From Bacteroidota bacterium (lineage in GTDB: Bacteria; Bacteroidota; Bacteroidia; NS11-12g; UBA9320): a stretch of DNA of 64,000 bases. Under the pieces are notes generated by a model, which was not told where the DNA came from, searched no databases, and worked only from the letters and a program-made list of their open reading frames with translations. This document shows, piece after piece, positions 44,192 through 52,633 of this stretch (positions within the stretch are counted from its first letter, which is position 1; the number at the start of each line of letters is the position of its first letter). The stretch spans positions 210,397 through 274,396 of the forward strand of contig JABWCE010000001.1 in assembly GCA_013359235.1 (NCBI GenBank), in the 5' to 3' direction. Both the position numbers and the translations under genes were made by a program.

Positions 44192-44992
44192 ATGCCATTA
44201 GACCAGACAGATATTGACAATGACGATAAAAACATGTCGTTTTTTGAGCATATTGACGAGCTAAGAAGTCATATTATAAAATCATTACTCGCTATTGTTT
44301 TATTTGGAGTACTTGCATACATTTTCAGCGATTTTGTTGTAAACAAAGTAATTTTTGGACCTATTTCAAAAGATTTTATAACCTATAAAATTTTGTGTAA
44401 ACTTAGCAAAGATTCATGTTTTGAAGGGTATAATTTTAAAATTATAAATACAAATGTTACCGGGCAATTTATTATAAGTTTAACAATTGCATTTATAACA
44501 GGGCTTATACTTGCATTTCCTTATATAATATACCAATTCTGGATTTTTCTAAAACCTGCATTAAAACCAAAAGAAAGAAAAAAAACTACGGGAATTATAC
44601 TCATTAGCTCGATACTTTTTTTAACAGGGGTATGTTTTGGTTACTTTTTATTATCTCCAATATCATTGTATTTTATGGCATCGTTCAATATTTCTGACCA
44701 AATTAATAATACATGGACAATGCAAAGCTATATTTCGTTTATGTCAATGCTTACTATAGCAACGGGATTAATATTTGAATTGCCACTTGTAATGTATTTT
44801 CTTGCAAAACTCGGTTTGATTACATCAGGGTTTTTGAAAAAAAACAGGCGTTATGCAATATTAATAATTGTAATAGTTGCAGCTATTGTTACCCCTCCCG
44901 ATGTTGGAAGTCAGATACTTGTATCTATCCCATTATTGGTATTGTTTGAAATTGGAATTTTGGTGACAAAAAGAGTTGAAAAAAAAATTTAA
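44192..44992 (+). CDS. tatC: Twin-arginine translocase subunit TatC
   Basis: A 266-residue inner-membrane protein with six spans, the receptor for twin-arginine signal peptides. Seen: MSFFEHIDELRSHIIKSL (about 15-32, with the conserved HL/IxELR), the first periplasmic loop, FPYIIYQFWIFLKPALKP (about 109-126, with the conserved F-P and Glu-like positions), and the final PLVMYFLAKLGLI to PPDVGSQ region (about 199-236). No tatA/B gene is next to it. It begins with ATG. rpiB follows after 63 bases, across a small inverted repeat (CGAAAAT 44994-45000, ATTTTCG 45013-45019). Confidence 0.95.
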   Translation: MPLDQTDIDNDDKNMSFFEHIDELRSHIIKSLLAIVLFGVLAYIFSDFVVNKVIFGPISKDFITYKILCKLSKDSCFEGYNFKIINTNVTGQFIISLTIAFITGLILAFPYIIYQFWIFLKPALKPKERKKTTGIILISSILFLTGVCFGYFLLSPISLYFMASFNISDQINNTWTMQSYISFMSMLTIATGLIFELPLVMYFLAKLGLITSGFLKKNRRYAILIIVIVAAIVTPPDVGSQILVSIPLLVLFEIGILVTKRVEKKI

Positions 44993-45055
44993 CCGAAAAT
45001 TTGTAAAACACTATTTTCGTAAAACGATAACAAAAAAAATGTACATTTAGTATAT

Positions 45056-45496
45056 ATGGAAAATAAACTAAAAATTGCTTTTGGCAGCGACCATGCAGGA
45101 TTTGAACTCAAGCAAAAATTAATTGCATCAATAAATGGGCAATTTGAAATAAAAGATTTTGGTTGTTACTCTGACAACCCCGTTGATTACCCTGATTTTG
45201 CACATCCGCTTTCTATGTCTGTGGCAAACAAACAATACGATTTTGGAATTTTAATTTGTGGAAGTGGCAATGGTGTATGTATGACAGCAAATAAGCATCA
45301 GCAAATAAGAGCAGCATTATGTTGGGATACTGAACTTGGTCGTTTGGCACGCTTGCACAACGATGCAAATATTTTGTGTATCCCAGCCAGATTTATAGAC
45401 GAAAACAAAGCCGTTGACATTTTAAAAATATTTTTAACTACCGATTTTGAAGGTGGCAGGCACAAAAACAGAGTTAAAAAGATACCTTTAGTCTAA
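45056..45496 (+). CDS. rpiB: Ribose-5-phosphate isomerase B
   Basis: A 146-residue RpiB/LacAB family enzyme that interconverts ribose 5-phosphate and ribulose 5-phosphate in the pentose phosphate pathway. Seen: IAFGSDHAGFELKQ (about 7-20), DYPDFAHPLS (about 44-53), ILICGSGNGVCMTANK (about 67-82, with the catalytic Cys in CGSGNG), RAALCWD and RLHNDANILCIPARF (about 103-117). Length is normal. It follows tatC on the same strand. The region after its stop holds an inverted-repeat element that could serve as its terminator. Confidence 0.95.
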   Translation: MENKLKIAFGSDHAGFELKQKLIASINGQFEIKDFGCYSDNPVDYPDFAHPLSMSVANKQYDFGILICGSGNGVCMTANKHQQIRAALCWDTELGRLARLHNDANILCIPARFIDENKAVDILKIFLTTDFEGGRHKNRVKKIPLV

Positions 45497-45527
45497 AATT
45501 TTATGGTTTAAGGATAACGGTTTGGGT

Positions 45528-45632
45528 ATTGGCAAAGGTGGAGCTTTGAGTTCTACCGTTTATTAGGAAAACTGCACTATAATTATACTTAAATCTGTCA
45601 TACGAAGCACTGAACCTCCGCTTTTGCCAATG
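45528..45632. repeat. Imperfect inverted-repeat element between rpiB and the Fic gene
   Basis: ATTGGCAAAGGTGGAGCTT (45528-45546) is complementary to 45614-45632 with two G-T wobbles and one mismatch in 19 positions. The spacer is 67 bases and holds GCACTATAATTATAC (45574-45588), which resembles GCAGTAATTATAC just outside the right arm (45641-45653). The G+C content and wording differ from the surrounding AT-rich DNA. It could be a small non-autonomous mobile or REP-like element, or a large terminator/regulatory RNA hairpin. No open reading frame is inside it. Confidence 0.55.
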
Positions 45633-45747
45633 TGATGATAGCAGTAATTATACATTAAATTTGTAAATTTGTCATTTTGGAAAACACATAAAGTTCATAT
45701 CGTCTGATTACATTGATGCATACTCGTCAAAATGTAAAATTGACTGG

Positions 45748-46455
45748 TTGGAGTTGTTTCATAAATTAAGGTCAAATTCAAGCTTTACAACAGAGGATTT
45801 TGAATATTATATTATTGCATCTTCGCTATATTCGTCAAAGATTGAAGGAAATACACTTGATGCTAATAGTTTTTTCAGAAACAGGAGAAACAAAAGTTTC
45901 CCAAAGAAAAAGGAAGTTCAAGAAATTGAAGATTTAGTTAAGGCATACAAATTTGCCTCTGAAAACAATTTTAATAAAACCAATTTTCTTAAAATTCACG
46001 AAATACTTTCTAAAAAGCTTTTGCCTGTCAATTTGCGTGGAAAAATACGAAATGAACAAGTTGGCATTAGAGATTCAAAAACGCTCAAACCTGTTTATTT
46101 AGCTGTCGAGCCACAATTTATAAATCAAGAATTAAGCAAATTATTTGCTGACATTTTAGAATTATTAAAACCGAATTTGTCTTACAAAGAAGTATTTTAC
46201 TATGCTTCGATGATTCATTTATGGACTGCAAAGATTCACCCGTTTATGGATGGTAACGGTCGGTCGGCACGCTTACTTGAGAAATGGTTTTTAGTTTCAA
46301 AACTTGGCTTGTCTGCTTGGTCTATAAATTCTGAAAAATATTATTGGGATAATCGTCCTGATTATTACCAAAATATTGCTTTGGAGAATAATTACTATGC
46401 TCTTTATTGGAACAGATGTTTACCTTTTTTATTGATGTTACCGGAGGTCGCTTAA
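45748..46455 (+). CDS. Fic family protein (AMPylator-type), 5' end uncertain
   Basis: A 235-residue Fic protein; such enzymes usually attach AMP to target proteins. The catalytic loop is complete: HPFMDGNGRSARLLEKW (about 170-186). An N-terminal inhibitory helix motif SSKIEGNT (about 29-36) fits S/TxxxE(G/N), which blocks ATP binding, and marks class II self-inhibited Fic proteins. The start is doubtful: TTG at 45748 is the only standard-type start, but the frame stays open upstream for about 27 codons (to 45667) with protein-like text (KFISSDYIDAYSSKCKIDW), and no ATG there. So the 5' end may be broken or use a rare start. An inverted-repeat element lies just upstream. Confidence 0.78.
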   Translation: MELFHKLRSNSSFTTEDFEYYIIASSLYSSKIEGNTLDANSFFRNRRNKSFPKKKEVQEIEDLVKAYKFASENNFNKTNFLKIHEILSKKLLPVNLRGKIRNEQVGIRDSKTLKPVYLAVEPQFINQELSKLFADILELLKPNLSYKEVFYYASMIHLWTAKIHPFMDGNGRSARLLEKWFLVSKLGLSAWSINSEKYYWDNRPDYYQNIALENNYYALYWNRCLPFLLMLPEVA

Positions 46456-46533
46456 GAGTCAATTCGATGTTGGCTATTTTCTGTATATTAAGGGACGTGG
46501 TCAAAAAATAATTACCGTTAACTTTAAATTGTT

Positions 46534-47397
46534 TTATTTCCATTCGGCTATTGCAAACCTTTCATTTCCTCTGTAATCATTTTTTATCAATACGTTTTTA
46601 AAACCACCACTCAATAACATATTTGAAATAGTATTGGAATATTTTGGATTTATCTCCAAAAACAATTTTCCATTTTTGTTAAGCATTTTGGCAGAATGAA
46701 AAATTATGCACTTATAAAAATTCAATGCATCACCTATGCTGAACAAAGCAATATGAGGTTCAAAATTTAAAACATTTGGTTTTATTTCGGTTTTTTCATC
46801 TATGCCTATGTATGGTGGATTGCTTATAATGATATCAAATTTTGAATTAAATAACGCATGAAATTTTTTATTTAAAATATTAGTTTTCATAAAATGAACA
46901 GAGTTTTTGCCAGTAAGCAATTTTTCATTTTTTTGTGCTGTTTTTAGTGCTTTTGCCGATATATCAACTGCGTAAATATCTAATTTTGGATAGTGTTTTT
47001 TTATTGTAATCGGAATACAACCGCTACCGGTTCCCAAATCTATTATTCGTGTTTTTTCATTTTCAATTTCAATTTCATTTAAAACCAAATTCACAAGTTC
47101 TTCGGTTTCGGGACGCGGAATGAGTACATCGCGATTTACTTCAAAAATTTCGGAACAAAAATAAGTTTTACCCGTAATGTATTGAATAGGTTCATTATCA
47201 ATCAACCTTTCGATAATTTTCATCAAAAAATCAATTTCACTTTTTGTGAAAACATACTGGGGATTAATAGCAAAAAATTCTCTGTTTTTTTTAATAATAA
47301 AATCTAAAATCAAAATCCAAATTTCATTAAGTTCATCAGAACTGTAATTATTTTGAAGTTTTTTGTAAAAAACACTTTTAATATCTCTGTAAAACAC
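46534..47397 (-). CDS. prmC: Release factor glutamine methyltransferase PrmC
   Basis: A 287-residue enzyme that N5-methylates the GGQ glutamine of peptide chain release factors. Seen: an N-terminal helical domain, IQYITGKTYFCSEIFEVN (about 76-93), IPRPETEELVNLVL (about 97-110), IIDLGTGSGCIPITI (about 118-132; AdoMet site), and IIISNPPYIGIDEK (about 189-202; catalytic NPPY). GTG at 47397 is the only start in the open frame. It is divergent from ribD across 45 bases, in which a -7 box for ribD is seen. Confidence 0.94.
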   Translation of the reverse strand: MFYRDIKSVFYKKLQNNYSSDELNEIWILILDFIIKKNREFFAINPQYVFTKSEIDFLMKIIERLIDNEPIQYITGKTYFCSEIFEVNRDVLIPRPETEELVNLVLNEIEIENEKTRIIDLGTGSGCIPITIKKHYPKLDIYAVDISAKALKTAQKNEKLLTGKNSVHFMKTNILNKKFHALFNSKFDIIISNPPYIGIDEKTEIKPNVLNFEPHIALFSIGDALNFYKCIIFHSAKMLNKNGKLFLEINPKYSNTISNMLLSGGFKNVLIKNDYRGNERFAIAEWK

Positions 47398-47429
47398 AAT
47401 CAGAATTTAAAAATTCGCAATATACTTAA

Positions 47430-47437
47430 TATATTTG
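47430..47437 (+). promoter_or_regulatory. -7 box (TATATTTG) for ribD, close enough for a leaderless transcript
   Basis: TATATTTG ends 5 bases before the ribD ATG at 47443. If used, transcription would start at or next to the start codon, leaving no leader and no room for an FMN riboswitch. Confidence 0.45.
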
Positions 47438-47442
47438 CATTG

Positions 47443-48492
47443 ATGGAAAACTACGAGATGTATATGCACAGGTGCATTAGGCTTGCACTCGAAGCCAAAG
47501 GAAAAGTTTTTCCAAACCCTATGGTTGGGGCAATAGTTATTAAAGATGGGAAAATAATTGGCGAAGGATATCACCACAAATTTGGCGAAGCACATGCCGA
47601 AGTAAATGCAATAAAAGCGGTAAAAGATAAAAGCAAATTGATTGGTTCAACTTTAATAGTAACCCTTGAACCATGCTGCCATAAAGGTAAAACACCGCCT
47701 TGTACAGATTTGATAATAAAATCGGGTATAAAAACTGTAGTAGTCGGCACCTTAGACATTAACCCGCTTGTGGGGGGTAAGGGAATAAATGTATTAAAAG
47801 ATAATGGAATTGAGGTAATTTTTCCTGTTCTTGACAATGAATGTTTGAAACTCAACTATCAATATTTTCAGTACCACAAATTGAAAAAGAAAATGGTTAG
47901 GTTTAAAATAAAATGGGCTGAAAGTCTTGATGGGTTTATGGGAAAAGACAAATATAATAACCCTGAAGAAAGATTTTTATCTAATAAAATAGCAAACAGA
48001 CTTGTTCACAAACTACGAAGCGAATCTGACGGAATACTTATAGGCACAAACACAGCACTTATTGACAACCCTCACCTTGATACAAGATACTGGAGCGGCA
48101 ATTCACCAAAACCGATATTAATTGATAAAACATTAAAAGTACCAACAAGTTTAAATTTTTTTAATCAAAAAAGAGAGGTTATAATATTTAATGGATTGAA
48201 AGATGAAACTATTGAAAATATTAAATACATAAAAATTGATTTTGGCAAAAGCGACAAACATATTTGGGACGAAATAAACAACAAACTTTTAGAAATAAAT
48301 ATAAACACTGTATTAATTGAAGGTGGCAGCCACACAATACAATCGTTTATCAATTCCGGATTACCATGCAAACTATACCACATAATAACCAAAAAAATAT
48401 GGCATAATGGTATTAAAGCACCTCGAATTAAATCTGATGCAAACGAACATTTTTATTTAGGCGATAATTTGATTAAAATATATGTAATGTAA
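47443..48492 (+). CDS. ribD: Bifunctional riboflavin biosynthesis deaminase/reductase RibD
   Basis: A 349-residue two-domain enzyme for the second and third steps of riboflavin synthesis. Deaminase domain (about 1-145): GKVFPNPMVGAIVI (about 19-32), HAEVNAIKA (about 49-57) and EPCCHKGKTPPC (about 76-87) bind the catalytic zinc. Reductase domain (about 150-345): KWAESLDGFMG (about 155-165), SDGILIGTNTALIDNPHLD (about 193-211) and a final VLIEGGSH. I chose the ATG at 47443, where the family begins; a longer frame upstream overlaps prmC. Its stop shares one base with the next ATG (TAATG), so yigZ is coupled. Other rib genes are not in the window. Confidence 0.94.
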   Translation: MENYEMYMHRCIRLALEAKGKVFPNPMVGAIVIKDGKIIGEGYHHKFGEAHAEVNAIKAVKDKSKLIGSTLIVTLEPCCHKGKTPPCTDLIIKSGIKTVVVGTLDINPLVGGKGINVLKDNGIEVIFPVLDNECLKLNYQYFQYHKLKKKMVRFKIKWAESLDGFMGKDKYNNPEERFLSNKIANRLVHKLRSESDGILIGTNTALIDNPHLDTRYWSGNSPKPILIDKTLKVPTSLNFFNQKREVIIFNGLKDETIENIKYIKIDFGKSDKHIWDEINNKLLEININTVLIEGGSHTIQSFINSGLPCKLYHIITKKIWHNGIKAPRIKSDANEHFYLGDNLIKIYVM

Positions 48493-49106
48493 TGCTTTTC
48501 GGAAGCGAATATAAAACAATATCAAATTTTCCGGAAGCTACAATTACAGAACAAGGGAGTAGGTTTTTGGCTTATGCTTTCTGCGTTTCAAACGAAAAAG
48601 AGCTAAAAGATAATATTGAAAAAATTAAACTAAAATTTCCCGATGCTACACATCATTGTTTTGCTTGTATATTGCACCCTGATAAATCATTTATAAAAAT
48701 AAATGATGATGGAGAGCCTTCAAATACTGCAGGAAGACCTATTTTAATTCAAATAAACAAATTGGATATTACAAACATTTTACTTGTTGTAGTGCGATAT
48801 TATGGCGGTAAAAAACTTGGTATTCCTGGTTTGATTTCTGCTTATGGAAATGCGGCTTCAAAATGCCTTGAAAATGCTGAAGTAATAGTTAAAAAACTTT
48901 ATGATTATTATAAGTTGTTTTCAATACCCGAAAAAGATTTTGAAATTTACAATATTGTAAAAAAACACAAAGCAAAAATTATTAAAATAGCAACAAATAA
49001 TAAAACAGAAATTGAAATAGCCATTGATAGAGAAAGTACAGATAAATTTCTTAAAGAATGCCATTTTTTGCCTAACTTTGAAGTCAAATACATTAAAACT
49101 GAATGA
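48492..49106 (+). CDS. YigZ/IMPACT family protein
   Basis: A 204-residue member of the UPF0029 (YigZ/YvyE/IMPACT) family, whose bacterial role is not firmly known; ribosome or proline-peptide links have been proposed. The N-terminal domain carries the signature DGEPSNTAGRPILIQI (about 76-91), followed by VVVRYYGGKKLGIPGLISAYG (split, about 98-118). A C-terminal RRM-like domain (DUF1949, about 140-204) completes it. It overlaps ribD by one base and the metalloprotease gene by four (ATGA), so all three are probably transcribed together. Confidence 0.92.
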   Translation: MLFGSEYKTISNFPEATITEQGSRFLAYAFCVSNEKELKDNIEKIKLKFPDATHHCFACILHPDKSFIKINDDGEPSNTAGRPILIQINKLDITNILLVVVRYYGGKKLGIPGLISAYGNAASKCLENAEVIVKKLYDYYKLFSIPEKDFEIYNIVKKHKAKIIKIATNNKTEIEIAIDRESTDKFLKECHFLPNFEVKYIKTE

Positions 49107-50857
49107 AATTAAAAATATCTATTTTTTTTGTTCTAATAATTTTTGCGGTCAATTTTGCTTATTCATTTAAAGAAAAAGAAAGAATTGTAAATAGTGAAAC
49201 TCATTATTTTACCTATACAAATTCAAACCAAAAACTTGAAAGTACCGAAATAACAACAAAATTCTTACAACAATTTCTAAATAAAAAATACAATAGGCAG
49301 GAATTAAAACTTTTAAAAATTAAAAAATCACCAATTGGAACTCATCTGTTTTTCAAGCATTTTATTAATGAGATAGAAATTTTTCAATCATCTGCACAAG
49401 TAATTTACGATAAAAACGGGCAACTCATTTCAGCAATTATTTCATTAGCAAATTTTGAAACCATAAATGAAGAAAAATTTGAAAACCCAAATAAAATATG
49501 GGTTAACACAAATTACGGATTAAAGCTTTCATATTTTAAAACCGAAATTCAAAACAACGAACCGGTTAAAAACATTTACACTTCAGATGGTAAATTATTA
49601 TTAACATTAAACCAAAGACGATATTATTTGAAATACGACAGTATGATTTCTGCAATGGTATATTTGCCCAATCCAATAGTAGCTGCAAATGCCAATTATG
49701 GCGGTGAGTATAAAGATAACAATGATTTAGATAATACTTCGCTCCAAAATGCAAGAAGTAAGGTAAGAGTACCTTTGAAATTTGAAAATGGTAAATTTTA
49801 TCTAACAAATGGTTTACTTACCATAAAAAATCTTCACGACCCATCAATTGAACCTATTACCCCGACTGATACTTTTTTGAATTACACCCGAAATCAAAGT
49901 GGATTTGAAGACATAAATGTTTATTACCACATAAACACTATGTATAACTATCTGGATAAATCAGGTTTTGCCGATATGCTTGATTCTGCTTATGTTGATA
50001 GTCACGGTTCAAATGGTGATGATAATAGTTTTTGCGACCCATCGCAATATCCATACGAAATAGAATATGGGACAGGAAATATTGACGATGCCGAAGACGG
50101 ACAAGTAATAATACATGAATTTGGGCATTTAATTTCGGCTGTTTCTAATATTGCTGATGTAATTGGAGCACAAAGACTGGCTATGGAAGAAGGGCAGTCT
50201 GACTATTTATGTATGTCATATACAGGCTCATTAAGCAATAATAAAAAAGGTATGGTTTTCAGTTGGGATGGGCACAACGAATATTGGGACGGATTTTGGT
50301 GTAACACATCAAAACAATATAAAGACCTAATTGGAATTAAAGACAATGACCGCGAAGTATGGTCAACCGCTTTAATGTGTATGTATGATAAACTTGGCAG
50401 AAACAAAAGTGATAGCCTTGTTTTAACTTCTTTTTTTCAGCAAAGCCCAAACAACAATATGCCGCAAATGGCAAGAGCAATATTGAAAAACGACAGTATT
50501 TTGTTTAATGGCAAACATTTGGCCGCAATTTGGCAATGCTTTACAGATCGCGGTATTTTAGATACAGTACCATGGTACCTAATAAACACTGATAAAGTTG
50601 AATTGAAAGATATTGTAAAAATTAAAAATAGTTTTGGTTTTGCTATTGGAATTGCTCCATTAACTATTGAAATACTTAAAACTTCATTAATAAACAAAAT
50701 TGAAGTTTATAACCCGAATGGTAAACTTATAAAAAATTATAATTCAAATAATGAATGTTTTATAATGCCAGATGAATTTGCTTCGGGAGTTTATTACATA
50801 AACTTTGTTTCAAAAACAACTGTACGAGGAAATAAAATTAAAATAATAAAATTTTAA
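49103..50857 (+). CDS. Secreted zinc metallopeptidase (gluzincin) with T9SS tail
   Basis: A 584-residue exported protease. Signal peptide to about residue 21 (FAYSF). A propeptide-like region (about 25-190) resembles FTP/PepSY-type inhibitory domains. The catalytic motif is QVIIHEFGHLISA (HExxH at about 338-342), with the third ligand expected in RLAMEEGQSDYL (Glu at about 362-363), the gluzincin arrangement of M4/M36 enzymes. The last 75 residues (IEVYNPNGKLIKNY then FASGVYYINFVSK and a basic end) are a T9SS type A-like tail. It is coupled to yigZ by a 4-base overlap. It would be secreted and self-processed; targets unknown. M36 versus M4 is not settled. Confidence 0.85.
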   Translation: MKLKISIFFVLIIFAVNFAYSFKEKERIVNSETHYFTYTNSNQKLESTEITTKFLQQFLNKKYNRQELKLLKIKKSPIGTHLFFKHFINEIEIFQSSAQVIYDKNGQLISAIISLANFETINEEKFENPNKIWVNTNYGLKLSYFKTEIQNNEPVKNIYTSDGKLLLTLNQRRYYLKYDSMISAMVYLPNPIVAANANYGGEYKDNNDLDNTSLQNARSKVRVPLKFENGKFYLTNGLLTIKNLHDPSIEPITPTDTFLNYTRNQSGFEDINVYYHINTMYNYLDKSGFADMLDSAYVDSHGSNGDDNSFCDPSQYPYEIEYGTGNIDDAEDGQVIIHEFGHLISAVSNIADVIGAQRLAMEEGQSDYLCMSYTGSLSNNKKGMVFSWDGHNEYWDGFWCNTSKQYKDLIGIKDNDREVWSTALMCMYDKLGRNKSDSLVLTSFFQQSPNNNMPQMARAILKNDSILFNGKHLAAIWQCFTDRGILDTVPWYLINTDKVELKDIVKIKNSFGFAIGIAPLTIEILKTSLINKIEVYNPNGKLIKNYNSNNECFIMPDEFASGVYYINFVSKTTVRGNKIKIIKF

Positions 50858-50863
50858 AAATTA

Positions 50864-51301
50864 CTAAGCCATTCTTACCCTTACTGCTTTGGCTCTTACA
50901 GGTCTAATATATTCATTTTTATCAAAAACATTTACCGATTTAAGTTCAAGAAGAATTTTATTTTGAATTTCGGTATTTCTTTTTTTTACAAGTTTTTTAA
51001 TTCTAAAAATATCAAATATCCACCAAATTCCTGCTCCGCCAAGTGTTAACCAAAACAACACCTGCATTTGCCATTTTCCTAAAAACGCATAATGAGTACA
51101 AGGAAAAAATATCACACAAATTACTGCAATAGTTTGCGATTTGTGTCTTTCGAGGTATATTTTTTGAAATTCAAATTGTGATTGAGGACAAATTTTTCCT
51201 AACTCGTATTTTACTCTTTGATTGAGGAATTGAGTAAAAACGGCATTTAGAATTAAGTTATGGTTGCGTAAATTTACCAATACAAAAATACTCAGCCACA
51301 A
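50864..51301 (-). CDS. TM2 domain protein
   Basis: A 145-residue membrane protein. A TM2-type hairpin of two spans lies at about residues 59-100: AVICVIFFPCTHYAFLGKWQ then MQVLFWLTLGGAGIWWIFDIF, with the conserved FLGK turn and Gly-rich second span followed by Asp-Ile-Phe. A basic C-terminal stretch follows (RIKKLVKKRN) and the end is Arg/Val-rich (RPVRAKAVRVRMA). The N-terminal 50 residues contain few membrane features. The start is TTG at 51301, the only candidate. mscL lies 72 bases upstream on the same strand. Function unknown. Confidence 0.7.
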   Translation of the reverse strand: MWLSIFVLVNLRNHNLILNAVFTQFLNQRVKYELGKICPQSQFEFQKIYLERHKSQTIAVICVIFFPCTHYAFLGKWQMQVLFWLTLGGAGIWWIFDIFRIKKLVKKRNTEIQNKILLELKSVNVFDKNEYIRPVRAKAVRVRMA

Positions 51302-51373
51302 TTATATAAACTGTGGATAAAATATGCAAATCTTTTTTTGCTAAATTTACAAAAATTTAAAGTTAAACTGTAA

Positions 51374-51724
51374 TTAAGCTTTTGCAGCTTTTCTATTTAA
51401 CTTGTTTACAGCTTTAATCAAAATAAAAATACAGAAAGCTACAATTAAAAAATTGATAACAGCCTGTATAAACGAACCATATCCTATTACAGGTGCACTT
51501 GCTGCTTTTGCTTCTTCTAAAGTTTTGTATGTATTGCCGTCAAGCGAAAAAACCAAATCTGTAAAATTCACACCGCCAATCAACTTACCTATTGGTGGCA
51601 TTATAACGTCATTTACCAGTGAGTTTACAATTTTGCCAAATTCTGCACCGATGATAATACCAACTGCAAGGTCTAAAACATTGCCTTGCATTGCAAATTC
51701 TTTAAATTCTTTTACTATTCCCAT
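51374..51724 (-). CDS. mscL: Large-conductance mechanosensitive channel MscL
   Basis: A 116-residue inner-membrane channel (pentameric) that opens under osmotic downshock. Seen: [20 protein letters not shown] with [22 protein letters not shown] (split over about 5-45), then a short periplasmic loop (about 50-75) and the second span [21 protein letters not shown] (about 87-107, split). The cytoplasmic end is short (NRKAAKA). It begins with ATG and is divergent from terC across 93 bases. Confidence 0.96.
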   Translation of the reverse strand: MGIVKEFKEFAMQGNVLDLAVGIIIGAEFGKIVNSLVNDVIMPPIGKLIGGVNFTDLVFSLDGNTYKTLEEAKAASAPVIGYGSFIQAVINFLIVAFCIFILIKAVNKLNRKAAKA

Positions 51725-51796
51725 TTTTTTAATTATTTATTTAGCAAATTTAAAAATTGAAATAGAAAAAAAAAGGATTACATTAAATATCTTAAA

Positions 51797-51804
51797 TATC
51801 TTTG
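51797..51804 (+). promoter_or_regulatory. -7 box (TATCTTTG) for terC
   Basis: TATCTTTG fits TAnnTTTG and lies 13 bases before the terC ATG. The -33 position has no clear TTTG, so this is a partial match. Confidence 0.45.
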
Positions 51805-51817
51805 CCAATTAAAAAAA

Positions 51818-52633
51818 ATGCAAGATATCTTAAACAGTTTCTTAGGTAATGACATTGAAGCAACTTTGTTGTTGGTAATAAATATTATTGTTATAGAAAG
51901 TTTGCTTTCAATAGATAATGCAGCAGTATTGGCATCAATGGTTATGGAACTTCCAGAAAAGCAAAGAAAAAGAGCGCTTTTTTGGGGAATGGTTGGTGCA
52001 ATTGGCTTTAGAATAATTTGTTTGTTTTTAGCTTCGTTTTTGTTAAAAATATGGTGGATTGAATCGGTAGGTGGTTTTTATTTGCTGTTATTATCATTTA
52101 ATTATTTCAGAAAAAAATCAAGAGAAAATTTAAAATCGAGTAAAAAAGAAAAACACAGCAAATTGTACAACAACATTACAAAATTTATATCACCATTTTT
52201 AGCAACAGTTATACTAATTCAGTTTATGGATTTGGCATTTTCTATAGATAATGTACTTGCAGTTGTAGCATTCACCAAAAATATGACATTAATAATTACT
52301 GGTGTTGTTATTGGCATAATAACTATGCGTTTTGTAGCTGTAAAATTTGTAAATTTAATGACAAAATATCCTTTTTTAGAAGGTTCGGCTTTCTTAATTA
52401 TTGGCTTACTGGGTTTTAAATTGTTTATTTCTATTTTCACTCATTTAAATCCTGATATATATCTTCTAAAATACATTGGCTCGGGTGGCAATGTGCCTAT
52501 TCATCAAAAAGAACAAATTGATATGATTTTTTCTGTTTTTACTATCTTTATATTTTTATCGCCCTTAATTACATCAATTGCCTTTAATTACCCAAAAAAC
52601 AACAGAAAAAAGAAAAAAATCAGTAATTCGTAG
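51818..52633 (+). CDS. TerC family integral membrane protein
   Basis: A 271-residue polytopic protein of the TerC family (metal-ion related, Alx/MeeF-like). Seven to eight spans. Signature acidic patches lie in membrane helices: ESLLSIDNAAVLASMV (about 27-42) and DLAFSIDNVLAVVAF (about 137-151), the two SIDN motifs that mark TerC and bind manganese in related exporters. A Lys-rich cytoplasmic loop (RKKSRENLKSSKKEKHS) joins the halves. Its end overlaps the convergent GT9 gene by 14 bases. The role here, probably manganese export or homeostasis, is inference from the family. Confidence 0.9.
   Translation: MQDILNSFLGNDIEATLLLVINIIVIESLLSIDNAAVLASMVMELPEKQRKRALFWGMVGAIGFRIICLFLASFLLKIWWIESVGGFYLLLLSFNYFRKKSRENLKSSKKEKHSKLYNNITKFISPFLATVILIQFMDLAFSIDNVLAVVAFTKNMTLIITGVVIGIITMRFVAVKFVNLMTKYPFLEGSAFLIIGLLGFKLFISIFTHLNPDIYLLKYIGSGGNVPIHQKEQIDMIFSVFTIFIFLSPLITSIAFNYPKNNRKKKKISNS

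Noticed and set aside
47398..47442. FMN riboswitch before ribD
   Set aside because: Only 45 bases separate prmC and ribD, too few for the aptamer, and none of its conserved segments is present.
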